From contig NZ_BMOS01000028.1 in NCBI RefSeq assembly GCF_014647195.1, positions 1 to 42,841 of the forward strand: a stretch of DNA of 42,841 nt, given 5' to 3'. This document shows, piece by piece, positions 23,740-32,243 of the stretch. Under the pieces are notes generated by a model. The model searched no databases, was not told where the DNA came from, and saw only the letters and a program-made list of their open reading frames with translations. Every line of letters begins with the position of its first letter. Position 1 is the stretch's first letter. Made by a program: the position numbers and the translations under genes. The DNA is from Oceanobacillus indicireducens. Its GTDB lineage: Bacteria > Bacillota > Bacilli > Bacillales > Amphibacillaceae.

Positions 23740-24428
23740 ATTGGAGAGAGAAATACGGTATACCGAATGATGCAGTAATTACGATTGCCGGTACGGTAGG
23801 TGTTGGGAAATCGACGATGACTACAGCTTTGGCGGAGGCACTCGATTTTAAAACATCTTTTGAAAAAGTGGATCATAATCCATATCTGGAAAGCTTTTAT
23901 AAGGATTTTGAGCGTTGGAGTTTCCATTTACAAATTTATTTCCTGGCGGAGCGTTTTAAGGAACAAAAGAAAATATTTGAATACGGTGGTGGTTTTGTTC
24001 AAGATCGCTCGATTTATGAAGATACTGGAATTTTTGCGAGAATGCATTACGAAAAAGGAACAATGTCACCTACGGATTATGAAACATATAAAAACCTATT
24101 CGATGCGATGGTCATGACGCCATATTTCCCGCACCCAGATTTATTGATTTATTTGGAAGGATCTTTAGATGAAATAATTGGTCGTATTCGCCAGCGGGGG
24201 CGAGAGATGGAGCGGAAGACACCGGTTAGTTACTGGGAAGAAATGCATGACCGGTATAGTAAGTGGATTGACAGCTTTAATGCCTGTCCTGTTTTACGAA
24301 TTAATATTGCAGATTATGATTTGAAACAGGAGGAATCTCTTGAACTGATTCTAGAGAAAGTTGGCCGGCGGATTGGCAAGCGTAAGATGAGATCCATGAT
24401 TCCAATAAATGAGGACTATCGGCTGTAA
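23736..24428 (+). CDS. dck: Deoxyadenosine/deoxycytidine kinase
   Basis: A 230-residue deoxynucleoside kinase with P-loop GTVGVGKST (19-27), the DRS motif (Asp90-Arg91-Ser92 in VQDRSIYEDTGIFA) and the RQRGREME lid. It phosphorylates deoxyadenosine and deoxycytidine for dNTP salvage, like Bacillus subtilis Dck (YaaF). It overlaps dgk by 4 nt, with AAAGGAG inside the end of dgk serving as ribosome binding site. A coiled-coil gene follows 67 nt later and may be co-transcribed. Confidence 0.93.
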   Translation: MNWREKYGIPNDAVITIAGTVGVGKSTMTTALAEALDFKTSFEKVDHNPYLESFYKDFERWSFHLQIYFLAERFKEQKKIFEYGGGFVQDRSIYEDTGIFARMHYEKGTMSPTDYETYKNLFDAMVMTPYFPHPDLLIYLEGSLDEIIGRIRQRGREMERKTPVSYWEEMHDRYSKWIDSFNACPVLRINIADYDLKQEESLELILEKVGRRIGKRKMRSMIPINEDYRL

Positions 24429-24495
24429 TGAAGAATTCCCTAACGGTCGATTTCTTGCATAAAATAAGGGGAGTAACCAAGTAAGGGGTGAAACC

Positions 24496-25050
24496 ATGGG
24501 ATTATATATCAATGGCGATTACGAAGATATTTATCAGACGGATGAAACGGTTGATGATAATAATCAGGTAATATATTTTCATAACCGTACTACTGAAAGG
24601 CTTAAAGAACAAACGCAATTCAATGAATCGGTCGAGAAGCATGTAGCGGAAATAAAATCATCAACTGACAGGCAACATGTGCTGAATATGCAGAAATGGC
24701 AGGAATTCGAGACGGAATATAGAAGACTGTTAACGAAATTAGCAGCTATTTCAGAGGAGAATGAACGGCTTGCAAAACAAGTTACAGCATATATGGAACG
24801 TCAGGAGGAGATCACGAACCAATTAGCCATTGACAAGAACAGGATGAAAGGTCTGGAGAAGCGAGTCGAGGAGCAGGAAGCAATGACAGCAAAGGTAGTG
24901 CGGCAACTGGATCATTTTCGCAGTGTCTTATATGAACGCACGAACTATTTAGCTGAAAAGGTTGAGGAAGCGACAGCATCTATTATCCGGTTTTTAAAAA
25001 ATGAACCATACACATCAAGTACAAAGGAAAAAGAAAAGGCGATACGTTGA
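24496..25050 (+). CDS. Hypothetical coiled-coil protein
   Basis: A 184-residue, highly charged protein. After a short N-terminal tail with MGLYINGDYEDIYQ it is predicted to be a continuous coiled coil from about residue 32 to 165, rich in Glu, Lys, Gln and heptad Leu/Val. There is no signal peptide, transmembrane span or known motif. AAGGGGTG lies 5 nt upstream of the ATG. Position after dgk-dck is not informative about function. I do not recognise the family. Confidence 0.7.
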   Translation: MGLYINGDYEDIYQTDETVDDNNQVIYFHNRTTERLKEQTQFNESVEKHVAEIKSSTDRQHVLNMQKWQEFETEYRRLLTKLAAISEENERLAKQVTAYMERQEEITNQLAIDKNRMKGLEKRVEEQEAMTAKVVRQLDHFRSVLYERTNYLAEKVEEATASIIRFLKNEPYTSSTKEKEKAIR

Positions 25051-25073
25051 GTCGGGATATAAGTTGGAAAGAA

Positions 25074-25106
25074 AATAGGGCGGGGACATTTATCCCCAGC
25101 CCTATT
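25074..25106. terminator. Bidirectional terminator between convergent genes
   Basis: AATAGGGC + GGGGA pairs with TCCCC + GCCCTATT around a short loop. The minus-strand T-run (TTTTCTTT) serves the PfoR-like gene, whose stop lies in the stem. Confidence 0.75.
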
Positions 25107-26139
25107 CAAAGTTCAATTTATAGTCATCTGCTTTAATCATTTTTAATTTCCGGGAGAACACATAGATTAATCCTAAGTTTAATATAATTGGCAAGATGAG
25201 GAACGTGCCAAGCATAATCGTAATATTATTTAACGTCCAGCCGCCCTCAGCAAGATTAATATAATTTAAAGGCCCGACTAGTCCAGATAAACCGAAACCC
25301 GCACTATAAGGCGTCCCTTGAATATTTAATACCCCCGCAAGTCCTCCAAGGAAAGCTGCGGTAATCAGCATAGGAAACGCAATTTTCGGTTTCATGATGA
25401 AGTTCCGCATTTGAATCTTCGGGGAACCAAGCACATGGGCAAGAGCTGTACCGAGCGAGTTTGCTTTATAGCTTGCAATCGCAAGCCCAACACCTGCTGC
25501 TACAATCCCGAGATTTGCCACTCCAGAGCCGATACCGGAAAGCATAATTACCGTTGCAACACCAACAGTAGAGATAGGGGAGAGGATAATGAGACAGAAA
25601 ATCACTGCAATCATTGCCCCCATCAAAACCGGCTGCATATTTGTAACAGCAGCAACCAATTCTCCTAACAATCCGGTTGAATGACGGATGAAAGGAAGTA
25701 AAGCATAACCTATCATACCTGGAACAATAATACTTAAAGTCGGTATTAATAGAATGGAATAGCCTTTCAAACGATTTCCAATCCATAGAACAAATAAGAC
25801 AGCAAGTGCCGCCGTAATACCAGTGTTAATCACGATCCCGATACCGTTTAATGCGAATAGCCCTTCTTCGGTTTTCATAATAGCCCCGCTGCCGATCGTC
25901 GCTGCAATGCCGACAGAAGCTGTTTGAATCGGTGTTAACTTAAATGTTACTCCAACCATTACTCCAATTAAAATCGGCAGTAAACTCATGACCATTACGG
26001 TTATATCAAATAAATGCTCCAAAGCTGGAAAATATGGAATTAATATTTTTAAAATTTCACCTAATAAAGCATTTGGAATTAGTGCGACAACAATCCCGAT
26101 ACTCATTCCGTTTAATAACTTACTGAAAAAATCCTTCAT
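25102..26139 (-). CDS. PTS EIIC-like membrane protein (PfoR/PTS_EIIC_2 family)
   Basis: About 345 residues with some 9-10 transmembrane helices. The family pattern (PF13303) is seen in LLNGMSIGIVVALIPNALLGEILK, ILIGVMVGVTFKLTPIQTASVGIAATIGSGA and the long KANSLGTALAHVLGSPKIQMRNFI segment. Relatives are annotated as PTS subunit IIC or, in clostridia, as the PfoR toxin regulator; whether they transport sugar is unclear because no EIIA/EIIB partner is nearby here. ATG at 26139 (MKDFFSKLL) is preferred over a farther upstream start; GGGGGAGA lies about 12 nt before it. It is a single-gene unit. Confidence 0.78.
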   Translation of the reverse strand: MKDFFSKLLNGMSIGIVVALIPNALLGEILKILIPYFPALEHLFDITVMVMSLLPILIGVMVGVTFKLTPIQTASVGIAATIGSGAIMKTEEGLFALNGIGIVINTGITAALAVLFVLWIGNRLKGYSILLIPTLSIIVPGMIGYALLPFIRHSTGLLGELVAAVTNMQPVLMGAMIAVIFCLIILSPISTVGVATVIMLSGIGSGVANLGIVAAGVGLAIASYKANSLGTALAHVLGSPKIQMRNFIMKPKIAFPMLITAAFLGGLAGVLNIQGTPYSAGFGLSGLVGPLNYINLAEGGWTLNNITIMLGTFLILPIILNLGLIYVFSRKLKMIKADDYKLNFE

Positions 26140-26300
26140 CCCCGCTCGTCTCCCCCAAACAAAGTAATAGCAGTAAATTATAAGATGAGTTTCGTTAATA
26201 GTCAACCATTTTTCTTTTGCGGAGTAATGCTTTTATGTATTAAAGTGAATGAGTGGCAAAAAAGGTTGGAATAGAAGCCAATTCAGTTTCGCTTTTCTCA

Positions 26301-26337
26301 AAAATAAAACAGCTCTGTCACTTTTTGGACGAGCTGT
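26301..26337 (-). terminator. Terminator after the RDD gene
   Basis: On the minus strand ACAGCTC pairs with GAGCTGT around a 15-nt loop and is followed by TTTATTTT. Confidence 0.75.
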
Positions 26338-26344
26338 AGATTAT

Positions 26345-26740
26345 TTATTTAGTTGTTTCCATTACAATTGTTCCAACTTTGCGGTCATGAGGGAATAGTT
26401 TTCCTGCTTGGCCTTCAAAGCTATCCCTATTCTTTATGTACGCGATGGTGCTAGTAGTGTCCCGGTGCAGCATTCTTTTTAAGATCTGTTCGTTCGTCAA
26501 TTCCTTGCCGTCTTCACTTTTTAGTTCGATTCCCATTAGTTTGTAACCAATTGTCTGTCCACTGTTTTTGAGTTGCACATATTCTAATGTGTACTGGCTC
26601 AGAATTGGTAACACAATCATATGGAATGCTTCGTTTTTTATTTTTTTCCGTAAGAAATATTCTGCAGCTAGAGAAGCTGCCGTGCTAATACAGCCATCAA
26701 TTAGTGAGGCCTTTAAGCGTTTTTTCGTCAATGGTTTCAT
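26345..26740 (-). CDS. RDD-family membrane protein
   Basis: About 131 residues. The N-terminal segment KKRLKASLIDGCISTAASLAAEYFL is the RDD-type first helix (basic residues then an Asp), and QTIGYKLMGIELKSEDGKELT is the conserved loop (G-K-x-x-x-G-I-x-[LV]) of the family (PF06271). RDD proteins are small membrane proteins, some acting as Na+/H+ antiporters. Two consecutive ATGs occur; the second (26740) has better spacing from AGGGAGGA. It is monocistronic. Confidence 0.8.
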   Translation of the reverse strand: MKPLTKKRLKASLIDGCISTAASLAAEYFLRKKIKNEAFHMIVLPILSQYTLEYVQLKNSGQTIGYKLMGIELKSEDGKELTNEQILKRMLHRDTTSTIAYIKNRDSFEGQAGKLFPHDRKVGTIVMETTK

Positions 26741-27209
26741 CATAATTCCTCCCTTTGTCCTCATTACATACCTCTACCATATACGGAAATTGATTAGAAT
26801 AGGTTTCATTTTTTAATAGAATATCTTTTGAGTTTGTGTTGTCGATTTTCGTTCTGCGGGAAAGAAATGCTGTCGTAAGGTAGAGGCTCTTTCAATAAAT
26901 CTAGCATGAACGCTCGTTTTATGACGAAAAGGCATGAACTATGGATAATATTTCTACTATCTAGTTCTTAAGCAAGATAAGGTACGGATTATCTTTTTTC
27001 CGATTTAAAGAAATATCTATTAAAAGAAACCGTTTTGGGAGATAAATCCTATCCTTTAAGACTCTGATCATTTCTTCCTCTTTTAAAAGATCTCTCGTAA
27101 AGACTCTTTCCTCCTATGAGAAAAATAGTTTAATTATCCGATTCTTTTTATAACTCCATCTGATACGATGGGACGTAACATCAATCGTAACAAATAGAGG
27201 GGGAGGGGT
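26741..27209. other. Noncoding region before the exported coiled-coil cassette
   Basis: A terminator-like hairpin (AAGATAA / TTATCTT, 26974-26995, then TTTT) lies in the middle. It could end an unannotated short transcript or act as an attenuator for the downstream operon. I find no clear sigma-A promoter. GGGGGAGGGG precedes the first gene. Confidence 0.35.
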
Positions 27210-27632
27210 ATGAGGAAAACGATTCGGACTGGACTCATGGGGTTACTATTTCTTTTTGCTTTTAATATATCTATTATAGCAGCAAGTGACTACACTCCTT
27301 GGAAATTACATAAAGATTCAGCCCAAGAAATAGTTCAGACCATTCGGACGTACTTCCATAAGCAATCTATTAAACCAATAGAGGAATGGGACGGGCAAAG
27401 AGAAGAGCAAGTTGCGGAATTGGAGGTGTTGTTGGATGGCGAAAAATCACAGATTATCACGGAAGTAAGGAATTACGGGAAGGGATTGGAAGCGCAATTA
27501 AATAATTTATTGGAAAAGCAATCGGTAATAGAAGTGTACGCTACTTATGAAACAGAGAGAAATGAGCAGATGCATGTAGAAGTGGAAGAAGAGATTGCAA
27601 TATTTTTAGATGAATTATTATCAAAAAAATAA
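27210..27632 (+). CDS. Exported coiled-coil protein 1 of a three-gene cassette
   Basis: 140 residues with a Sec signal peptide (RKTIRTGLMGLLFLFAFNISIIAA, cleavage near AA-SD). The mature part is helical and acidic, and includes a W-x-x-H-x-x-S start, then a coiled coil (REEQVAELEVLLDGEKSQII to the end). No enzymatic motif or cysteine is present. GGGGGAGGGG is 4-6 nt upstream of the ATG. It is followed after 17 nt by a second exported helical protein, then a third that overlaps. No known family is recognised. Confidence 0.75.
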   Translation: MRKTIRTGLMGLLFLFAFNISIIAASDYTPWKLHKDSAQEIVQTIRTYFHKQSIKPIEEWDGQREEQVAELEVLLDGEKSQIITEVRNYGKGLEAQLNNLLEKQSVIEVYATYETERNEQMHVEVEEEIAIFLDELLSKK

Positions 27633-27649
27633 AAAGGGGGAGTTATTAG

Positions 27650-28432
27650 GTGAAATCATTTTTAAAATCATTCAAAGGGAAGATCATTTCGATTGGACTT
27701 GCTGTTGTTGTCGTCTGGAGTGCTGGAGCGGTATTTGCTTCATCACATGCGGGAGAGCAGCTTCGTGCTTGGTACAATGGGTTGTTTAATCAGTCTGTTG
27801 CGGAAGTGGAAGCTGATACTGAAGCATATATGGAAAGCAGATTACCGGGGCTGCAAGCTGAATATGACCAACTGAAAGCACAGGCTGGCATTGATATTGA
27901 TTTAAGCAGAGAGCTTGCAACTGGAGAGACATTGGAAGAAATTATCCGAGCGAAACTTGAACATATCGGAGAAATTGATGCAGAACAACAGGAGATTCTT
28001 GCTGGAATTGGCTTGGAGTTTTATAATGTGTTCCTTGATGGATATTTAGAAATCCAAGGCAATGCGAATGATGCGCTAAACTTTGCAACAGATGATCTCA
28101 CTGCATTCACAGCAGACAGTGGGAATGCTGCGATTAAACAATTAGCAGCGGATATCCATCAGGCTAAGGACGCAGCAGTTGCAGAGCTGGAAGAAGCGAT
28201 TCGTCAGGCCCAGGAAACTCTTGCAGCAGAAGTGTCTAAGAACCAAGAAATTACGACTAGAAATCTAATCAATCAAGTGGATTGGGCAATTCGTGATCTT
28301 CGTGAAAGTGTTACCGAAGTAGTCACAACGCTCGTTACAAATCAACAAGAGCTTATTACTGTAACAGCCCAGCAACTCGGAGAAGAAGCAAAAACAGCGC
28401 TTGATGACGTTGTATCGAGTATTAATGAATAG
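27650..28432 (+). CDS. Exported coiled-coil protein 2 of a three-gene cassette
   Basis: 260 residues. A signal peptide or N-terminal anchor (residues 5-30, ending AGAVFA-SS) is followed by a long Ala/Glu/Gln-rich helical region. The first part of the mature chain (EQLRAWYNGLFNQSVAEVEADTEAYM) resembles the same region in the third protein (GILTSWLDDKTEQSIAEIDSAIKEEQ), which suggests duplication. There are no cysteines or catalytic motifs. The GTG start is supported by AAGGGGGAG 7 nt upstream. The family is unknown; a cell-surface filament, spacer or scaffold role is possible but unproven. Confidence 0.78.
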   Translation: MKSFLKSFKGKIISIGLAVVVVWSAGAVFASSHAGEQLRAWYNGLFNQSVAEVEADTEAYMESRLPGLQAEYDQLKAQAGIDIDLSRELATGETLEEIIRAKLEHIGEIDAEQQEILAGIGLEFYNVFLDGYLEIQGNANDALNFATDDLTAFTADSGNAAIKQLAADIHQAKDAAVAELEEAIRQAQETLAAEVSKNQEITTRNLINQVDWAIRDLRESVTEVVTTLVTNQQELITVTAQQLGEEAKTALDDVVSSINE

Positions 28433-28865
28433 GAAGCAAGTGATCCCACTCGCATTACTTATCATGCTCCTGTTTGGCAGAGGACTTACTGCTACTGTTG
28501 CAGATTCCTCCCTCTCAGGAATTCTGACGAGCTGGCTCGATGACAAAACGGAACAGTCGATTGCAGAAATAGACAGCGCAATTAAGGAAGAGCAAGCAAT
28601 CCAGACAGAACGCCTGAAAGAAGTTCTCGCTGAAGAAATCAAGGAAGTAGAAAAAGAGTGGGAGACATTTATTGAAGCCGAGAAGCAAAAACAGTTGGCA
28701 GCCCTAAGGGAGTATACGGATAAGCATATCGCTGAACGAATTGGAGTTACAGAGATGGACCCGGAGAAGCAAGCAGCTGTAGAAAAAGAATTGGAGCGCA
28801 TTTTTCAAGAAGCGGTCAACGAAATGGAAAATATTATGCTTGAAATGGAAGAAGAAGTGGAGTGA
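28425..28865 (+). CDS. Exported coiled-coil protein 3 of a three-gene cassette
   Basis: 146 residues beginning MNRKQVIPLALLIMLLFG, a signal peptide with cleavage near ATVA-DS. The mature part is an almost continuous Glu/Lys-rich coiled coil. It overlaps the preceding gene by 8 nt (ATGAATAG), so translation is probably coupled; an earlier in-frame ATG at 28401 would overlap further and has no ribosome binding site. Its N-terminal module is similar to that of the upstream protein. The transcript ends at a terminator whose stem includes the end of this gene. The family is not recognised. Confidence 0.75.
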   Translation: MNRKQVIPLALLIMLLFGRGLTATVADSSLSGILTSWLDDKTEQSIAEIDSAIKEEQAIQTERLKEVLAEEIKEVEKEWETFIEAEKQKQLAALREYTDKHIAERIGVTEMDPEKQAAVEKELERIFQEAVNEMENIMLEMEEEVE

Positions 28866-28892
28866 AATGTTTTCATACGCTCCACTTCTTTT
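28854..28892 (+). terminator. Terminator of the exported coiled-coil operon
   Basis: A perfect 9-bp stem (GAAGTGGAG / CTCCACTTC) around a 17-nt loop is followed by TTTTG; the stop codon is in the loop. Confidence 0.8.
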
Positions 28893-29037
28893 GCGTTCCA
28901 CGAAAGATTCCTATTCCCAGTTCGTTTCAATTGTATTACATAACGATATTATTTAAAATACTTATTAATGGTAACTAACTTATGTATTCAATTGGTAATT
29001 TGTAAATATGTATGAAGCATTTAAGGAGTGGACAATA

Positions 29038-29604
29038 ATGAAAGTGGCATTACTGCAAGGGTCAATCGTCGGCTCAAAGACGAGAACAGCCCTCCAGCAT
29101 GTGGAGTCGGTATTCAGAGATAAATATCCGAACATCGAGGTCACGATGCTTGATTTGGCTGATTATGATATCCCGTTTAGCGATGGTAGAAATTATTTGG
29201 AGTATACAGGGGATGCGGGCTTTGTAACGAGGACCTTGATGGAGGCTGATGCGATCGTTGTGGGAACTCCCATTTTCCAAGCTTCGATTCCAGCCACACT
29301 GAAGAATATATTTGATATGCTTCCAGAGCAGGCGTTGCAGGATAAAGTCGTTAGCATTGTCGTTACAGCGGGCTCGTCCAAGCATTATTTAATCCCAGAA
29401 ACGCAAATAAAGCCGATTATATCATATATGAAAGGGCAACTCACTCAGTCCTATGTATTTATTGGAGAAAAAGATTTCTACCGGAAAGAAATCATTAATG
29501 ATGATATTCATTTCCGAATTGAACGTCTGATCGAGGATATGGTTTCATTAACAGATGCGCTAAAAGATATCCGGGATGCGAAAGAAGCAGAATACGGATT
29601 TTAA
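29038..29604 (+). CDS. NAD(P)H-dependent FMN reductase (flavodoxin-like fold)
   Basis: About 188 residues. The N-terminal VALLQGSIVGSKTRTAL is the FMN phosphate-binding loop of the SsuE/azoreductase-type flavodoxin-like fold, and ADAIVVGTPIFQASIPATLKNIFDML carries the family's G-T-P-x-[FY]-x-x-S-x-[PS]-x-x-L-K motif. It is expected to reduce FMN or a quinone-like acceptor with NAD(P)H in the cytosol. ATG 29038 is preferred, with AAGGAG 9 nt upstream; an upstream in-frame ATG at 29008 lacks a site. It is a single-gene unit closed by a strong terminator. The exact substrate is unknown. Confidence 0.85.
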   Translation: MKVALLQGSIVGSKTRTALQHVESVFRDKYPNIEVTMLDLADYDIPFSDGRNYLEYTGDAGFVTRTLMEADAIVVGTPIFQASIPATLKNIFDMLPEQALQDKVVSIVVTAGSSKHYLIPETQIKPIISYMKGQLTQSYVFIGEKDFYRKEIINDDIHFRIERLIEDMVSLTDALKDIRDAKEAEYGF

Positions 29605-29607
29605 GTG

Positions 29608-29650
29608 AAATCGGCTAAAGAGAAACAATCGCTCTTTAGCCGGTTTCTTT
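29608..29650 (+). terminator. Terminator after the FMN reductase
   Basis: A 15-bp stem (AAATCGGCTAAAGAG / CTCTTTAGCCGGTTT, with G-U) is followed by CTTTTC. Confidence 0.85.
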
Positions 29651-29858
29651 TCGTGCATCGGAAACTTTATAATAAAAATGCTGTGGCTTACTAAGATTTC
29701 CAGGGCTAGCCATGTCTGCTCTGTACCTTTGTTTTTAATTCGCTATTTCGTTTGCTTTATCCTAGTAATTTATATTAAAATTTAAATATTGCTGAAAAGT
29801 AAAATGTGAAAAACATCACTTTATAGATGTGGAATATATACGGAAAAGAGGAATTGCA

Positions 29859-31031
29859 GTGAATATCGGAATTGATAAGATTGGTTTTTATGCGCCACAT
29901 TATTATGTGGATATGATTAAGCTTGCCGAAGCGAGAGGGATTGACCCGGATAAGTTTACAATTGGAATTGGCCAGGATGAAATGGCGCTTGCCCCAGTTA
30001 CACAAGATGCGGTAACACTCGCTGCCAATGCTGCTTTACGGGTTATCGATGAGGAAGATAGGGAGAAAATTGACCTTGTCCTGTTCGGCACGGAATCAGG
30101 AATTGACCATTCCAAATCAGCAGCAGTTTATCTTCACCACTTATTAGGCTTGAATCCTTATGCGCGCGCTGTTGAATTAAAGCAAGCTTGCTACAGTGCA
30201 ACCGCAGGAATTCAAATGGCTAAAGGTCATATCGCTTTAAACCCGGAAAGTAAAGTGTTGGTTATTGGTGCAGATATTGCAAGATACGGTTTAGCTACTC
30301 CTGGTGAATCAACACAAGGAGCAGGGGCGGTCGCAATGGTTGTGAGCAAGGATCCGAAGTTACTTGCTCTAGAAAATGAAAGTACATATTTCACGAATGA
30401 CATTATGGATTTCTGGCGCCCACTTTACTCAGAAATAGCTTATGTCGACGGTAAATTCTCGAACGAACAATATATTCACTTTTTCAACACGGTGTGGGAA
30501 AAGTATAAAGAGCAAACTGGACGTAGCTTAGAAGATTTTTCAGCTCTCTGTTTTCACGTGCCATATACGAAGATGGGCTTGAAAGCATTACGTACGATTC
30601 TTGATGAAGCAACCGAATCAGGTAGTGAACGTTTGAAAGCAAATTATGAGACAAGTATTCAATATAACCGGAAAGTCGGTAATATTTACACAGGTTCCTT
30701 GTACTTGAGTTTACTTTCACTCTTAGAGCAGAATGACAGATTGGAAGGTGGCGAGCGAATTGGATTATATAGTTACGGTTCCGGCGCTGTCGGCGAGTTC
30801 TTTACTGGAATTTTGCAACCAAACTATCAAGACCGCCTATATGTTCATCAACATGAAGAACTCTTTAATGCACGTAAGGAAGTAAGCATAGAAGAGTATG
30901 AGGAGATATTTGAAGAAACTCTTTCAGCAGACGGCTCATCAACCGAGTTTGACCGTGCAAATGATCCCGCTCCAGTCTATTTATCCGGTATAGAAGATCA
31001 CAAACGAATCTATGTAAACCGTATTAAATAA
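29859..31031 (+). CDS. mvaS: Hydroxymethylglutaryl-CoA synthase
   Basis: A 390-residue thiolase-fold enzyme that condenses acetyl-CoA with acetoacetyl-CoA to HMG-CoA, the entry step of the mevalonate route to isoprenoids. Using GTG 29859 as start (AAGAGGA 6 nt upstream), the catalytic residues fall at Glu79 (GTESGIDHSKS), Cys111 (KQACYSATAG) and His233 (FHVPYTKMG). These are the same numbers as in characterised Gram-positive MvaS, which supports this start. No mvaA, mvaK or thiolase gene is adjacent. It is followed directly by a shared terminator with the convergent YneR-type gene. Confidence 0.94.
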   Translation: MNIGIDKIGFYAPHYYVDMIKLAEARGIDPDKFTIGIGQDEMALAPVTQDAVTLAANAALRVIDEEDREKIDLVLFGTESGIDHSKSAAVYLHHLLGLNPYARAVELKQACYSATAGIQMAKGHIALNPESKVLVIGADIARYGLATPGESTQGAGAVAMVVSKDPKLLALENESTYFTNDIMDFWRPLYSEIAYVDGKFSNEQYIHFFNTVWEKYKEQTGRSLEDFSALCFHVPYTKMGLKALRTILDEATESGSERLKANYETSIQYNRKVGNIYTGSLYLSLLSLLEQNDRLEGGERIGLYSYGSGAVGEFFTGILQPNYQDRLYVHQHEELFNARKEVSIEEYEEIFEETLSADGSSTEFDRANDPAPVYLSGIEDHKRIYVNRIK

Positions 31032-31062
31032 AAAAGCTGAGACTCCGTGTCTCAGTTTTTTT
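31029..31062. terminator. Bidirectional terminator between mvaS and the YneR-type gene
   Basis: CTGAGAC / GTCTCAG (31037-31055) is flanked by A- and T-runs on both sides, so it can act for both convergent genes. Confidence 0.85.
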
Positions 31063-31351
31063 ACTCCACAAAATGGTAGGTTACTTCATCGAGTTCTTCA
31101 TTATATTCTACGTGGAAGTTATATCCGCTGAAAAACCAGTCGTCGCTTTTTTCTATAAAATACGTAATACCATCCACTGTTTCTGTAACTAGCGGATCAT
31201 TCGGACGGTCAATATTAATTGCAACGGAGAAATTATCGTGGATTTCAGTTTTTCCATAGACCTTCCCAAAAAATCGGACACTGTCTCCTTTTTCTAAGCC
31301 CATTTCTTCAATATACCACTGATGTGCCTTATCTGATACTTGTATTTTCAT
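31061..31351 (-). CDS. YneR/HesB-like protein
   Basis: This 96-residue small protein follows the HesB/IscA-like fold. It opens MKIQVSDKAHQWYIEEMGLEKGDSVRFF, as in Bacillus subtilis YneR, and lacks the three cysteines that bind Fe-S clusters in true IscA. So it is annotated with the HesB-like family but is unlikely to carry a cluster in the IscA manner. Its function is unknown. The gene stands alone and ends in the terminator shared with mvaS. Confidence 0.78.
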   Translation of the reverse strand: MKIQVSDKAHQWYIEEMGLEKGDSVRFFGKVYGKTEIHDNFSVAINIDRPNDPLVTETVDGITYFIEKSDDWFFSGYNFHVEYNEELDEVTYHFVE

Positions 31352-31509
31352 GATGTATGTACAGAGATATCTCTGTATCCTCCTCTCAAAGGTATGACCT
31401 GTCTTTAGTCTATCATATTCCCGTTTCTTAAGAAAAGATAACGATTTAGCCAGAAAGCGCGTTAAGATGGTAGGATATGAGATAGAAATTGGCAGGAAGG
31501 TTGTTTCGA

Positions 31510-31983
31510 ATGAGTATATGGCTATACCTAAATCTGCTACTATTCATCATTGTTCTTCTTACACTGGATTATAATTACGCGCATCTCCCCATTCATATCA
31601 TACTCGGACTAGCAGGTCTATTTTTGATCTTATTCAATTGGACAAGGCATGCATTTTTTTCAACTATCCGGAATACTTCTGATCGAAAGAAGAAAATTAA
31701 GCTTGCAACTATCTCGAAAAGGATTTATCCGTTTCACCGTTGGATTGGTACAACGACGCTTGTTCTCATTATTCTCCATGCGACCATCATTATACACCGG
31801 TTTGGTTTCTTATGGACGAATATGAAAATGTGGAGCGGAATTGGTGCAATTATTATTCTTATCTGCATGGTTCTTTCCGGATGGCTGCGATTATATTTTC
31901 CAAGTGTGAAGAAGCGTCGGGCACATATTATCTTCGGGTTTTTATTATTTTACTTTATCGTCATTCATACTGTTCTTTTTTAA
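31510..31983 (+). CDS. His-rich four-helix membrane protein (possible b-haem cytochrome)
   Basis: About 157 residues with some five hydrophobic segments. Histidines lie in or at the ends of several helices (NWTRHAFF, PFHRWIG, LILHATIIIHRFG, KRRAHIIFG, VIHTVLF). This pattern is common in ferric-reductase-like or cytochrome b561-like proteins that hold haem b. ATG 31510 follows AGGAAGG by 9 nt; a TTG at 31489 is less likely. A molybdoenzyme gene lies 260 bp downstream on the same strand, so an electron-transfer link is possible but unproven. Confidence 0.55.
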   Translation: MSIWLYLNLLLFIIVLLTLDYNYAHLPIHIILGLAGLFLILFNWTRHAFFSTIRNTSDRKKKIKLATISKRIYPFHRWIGTTTLVLIILHATIIIHRFGFLWTNMKMWSGIGAIIILICMVLSGWLRLYFPSVKKRRAHIIFGFLLFYFIVIHTVLF

Positions 31984-32047
31984 AATACAGTATGATTTCA
32001 TGAGTTTGTAGGCGTTTACATATGTGCTTTGTTGTTGTAAAATATAG

Positions 32048-32157
32048 AAAACTCGTAAATTAATTTATAACTCAACATTATTGCACCTAAAAATCGAAAC
32101 AGATTAATCATATTGAGCTCATAGAATCAACGAAATATATAACAATTTACGAGTTTT
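32048..32157. repeat. 14-bp inverted repeat upstream of the molybdoenzyme gene
   Basis: AAAACTCGTAAATT (32048-32061) is the exact reverse complement of AATTTACGAGTTTT (32144-32157), 82 bp apart. It could be a paired operator or a large stem-loop ending the upstream transcript; the second arm runs into TTTTTAA. Confidence 0.6.
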
Positions 32158-32243
32158 TAATGAGATACCGAGCTGTTTCAGACTGAAAAGTGATATGGAA
32201 AATAAAACAAAAATCTGTTTATTATTGATGAGGAGGGGTTAAG

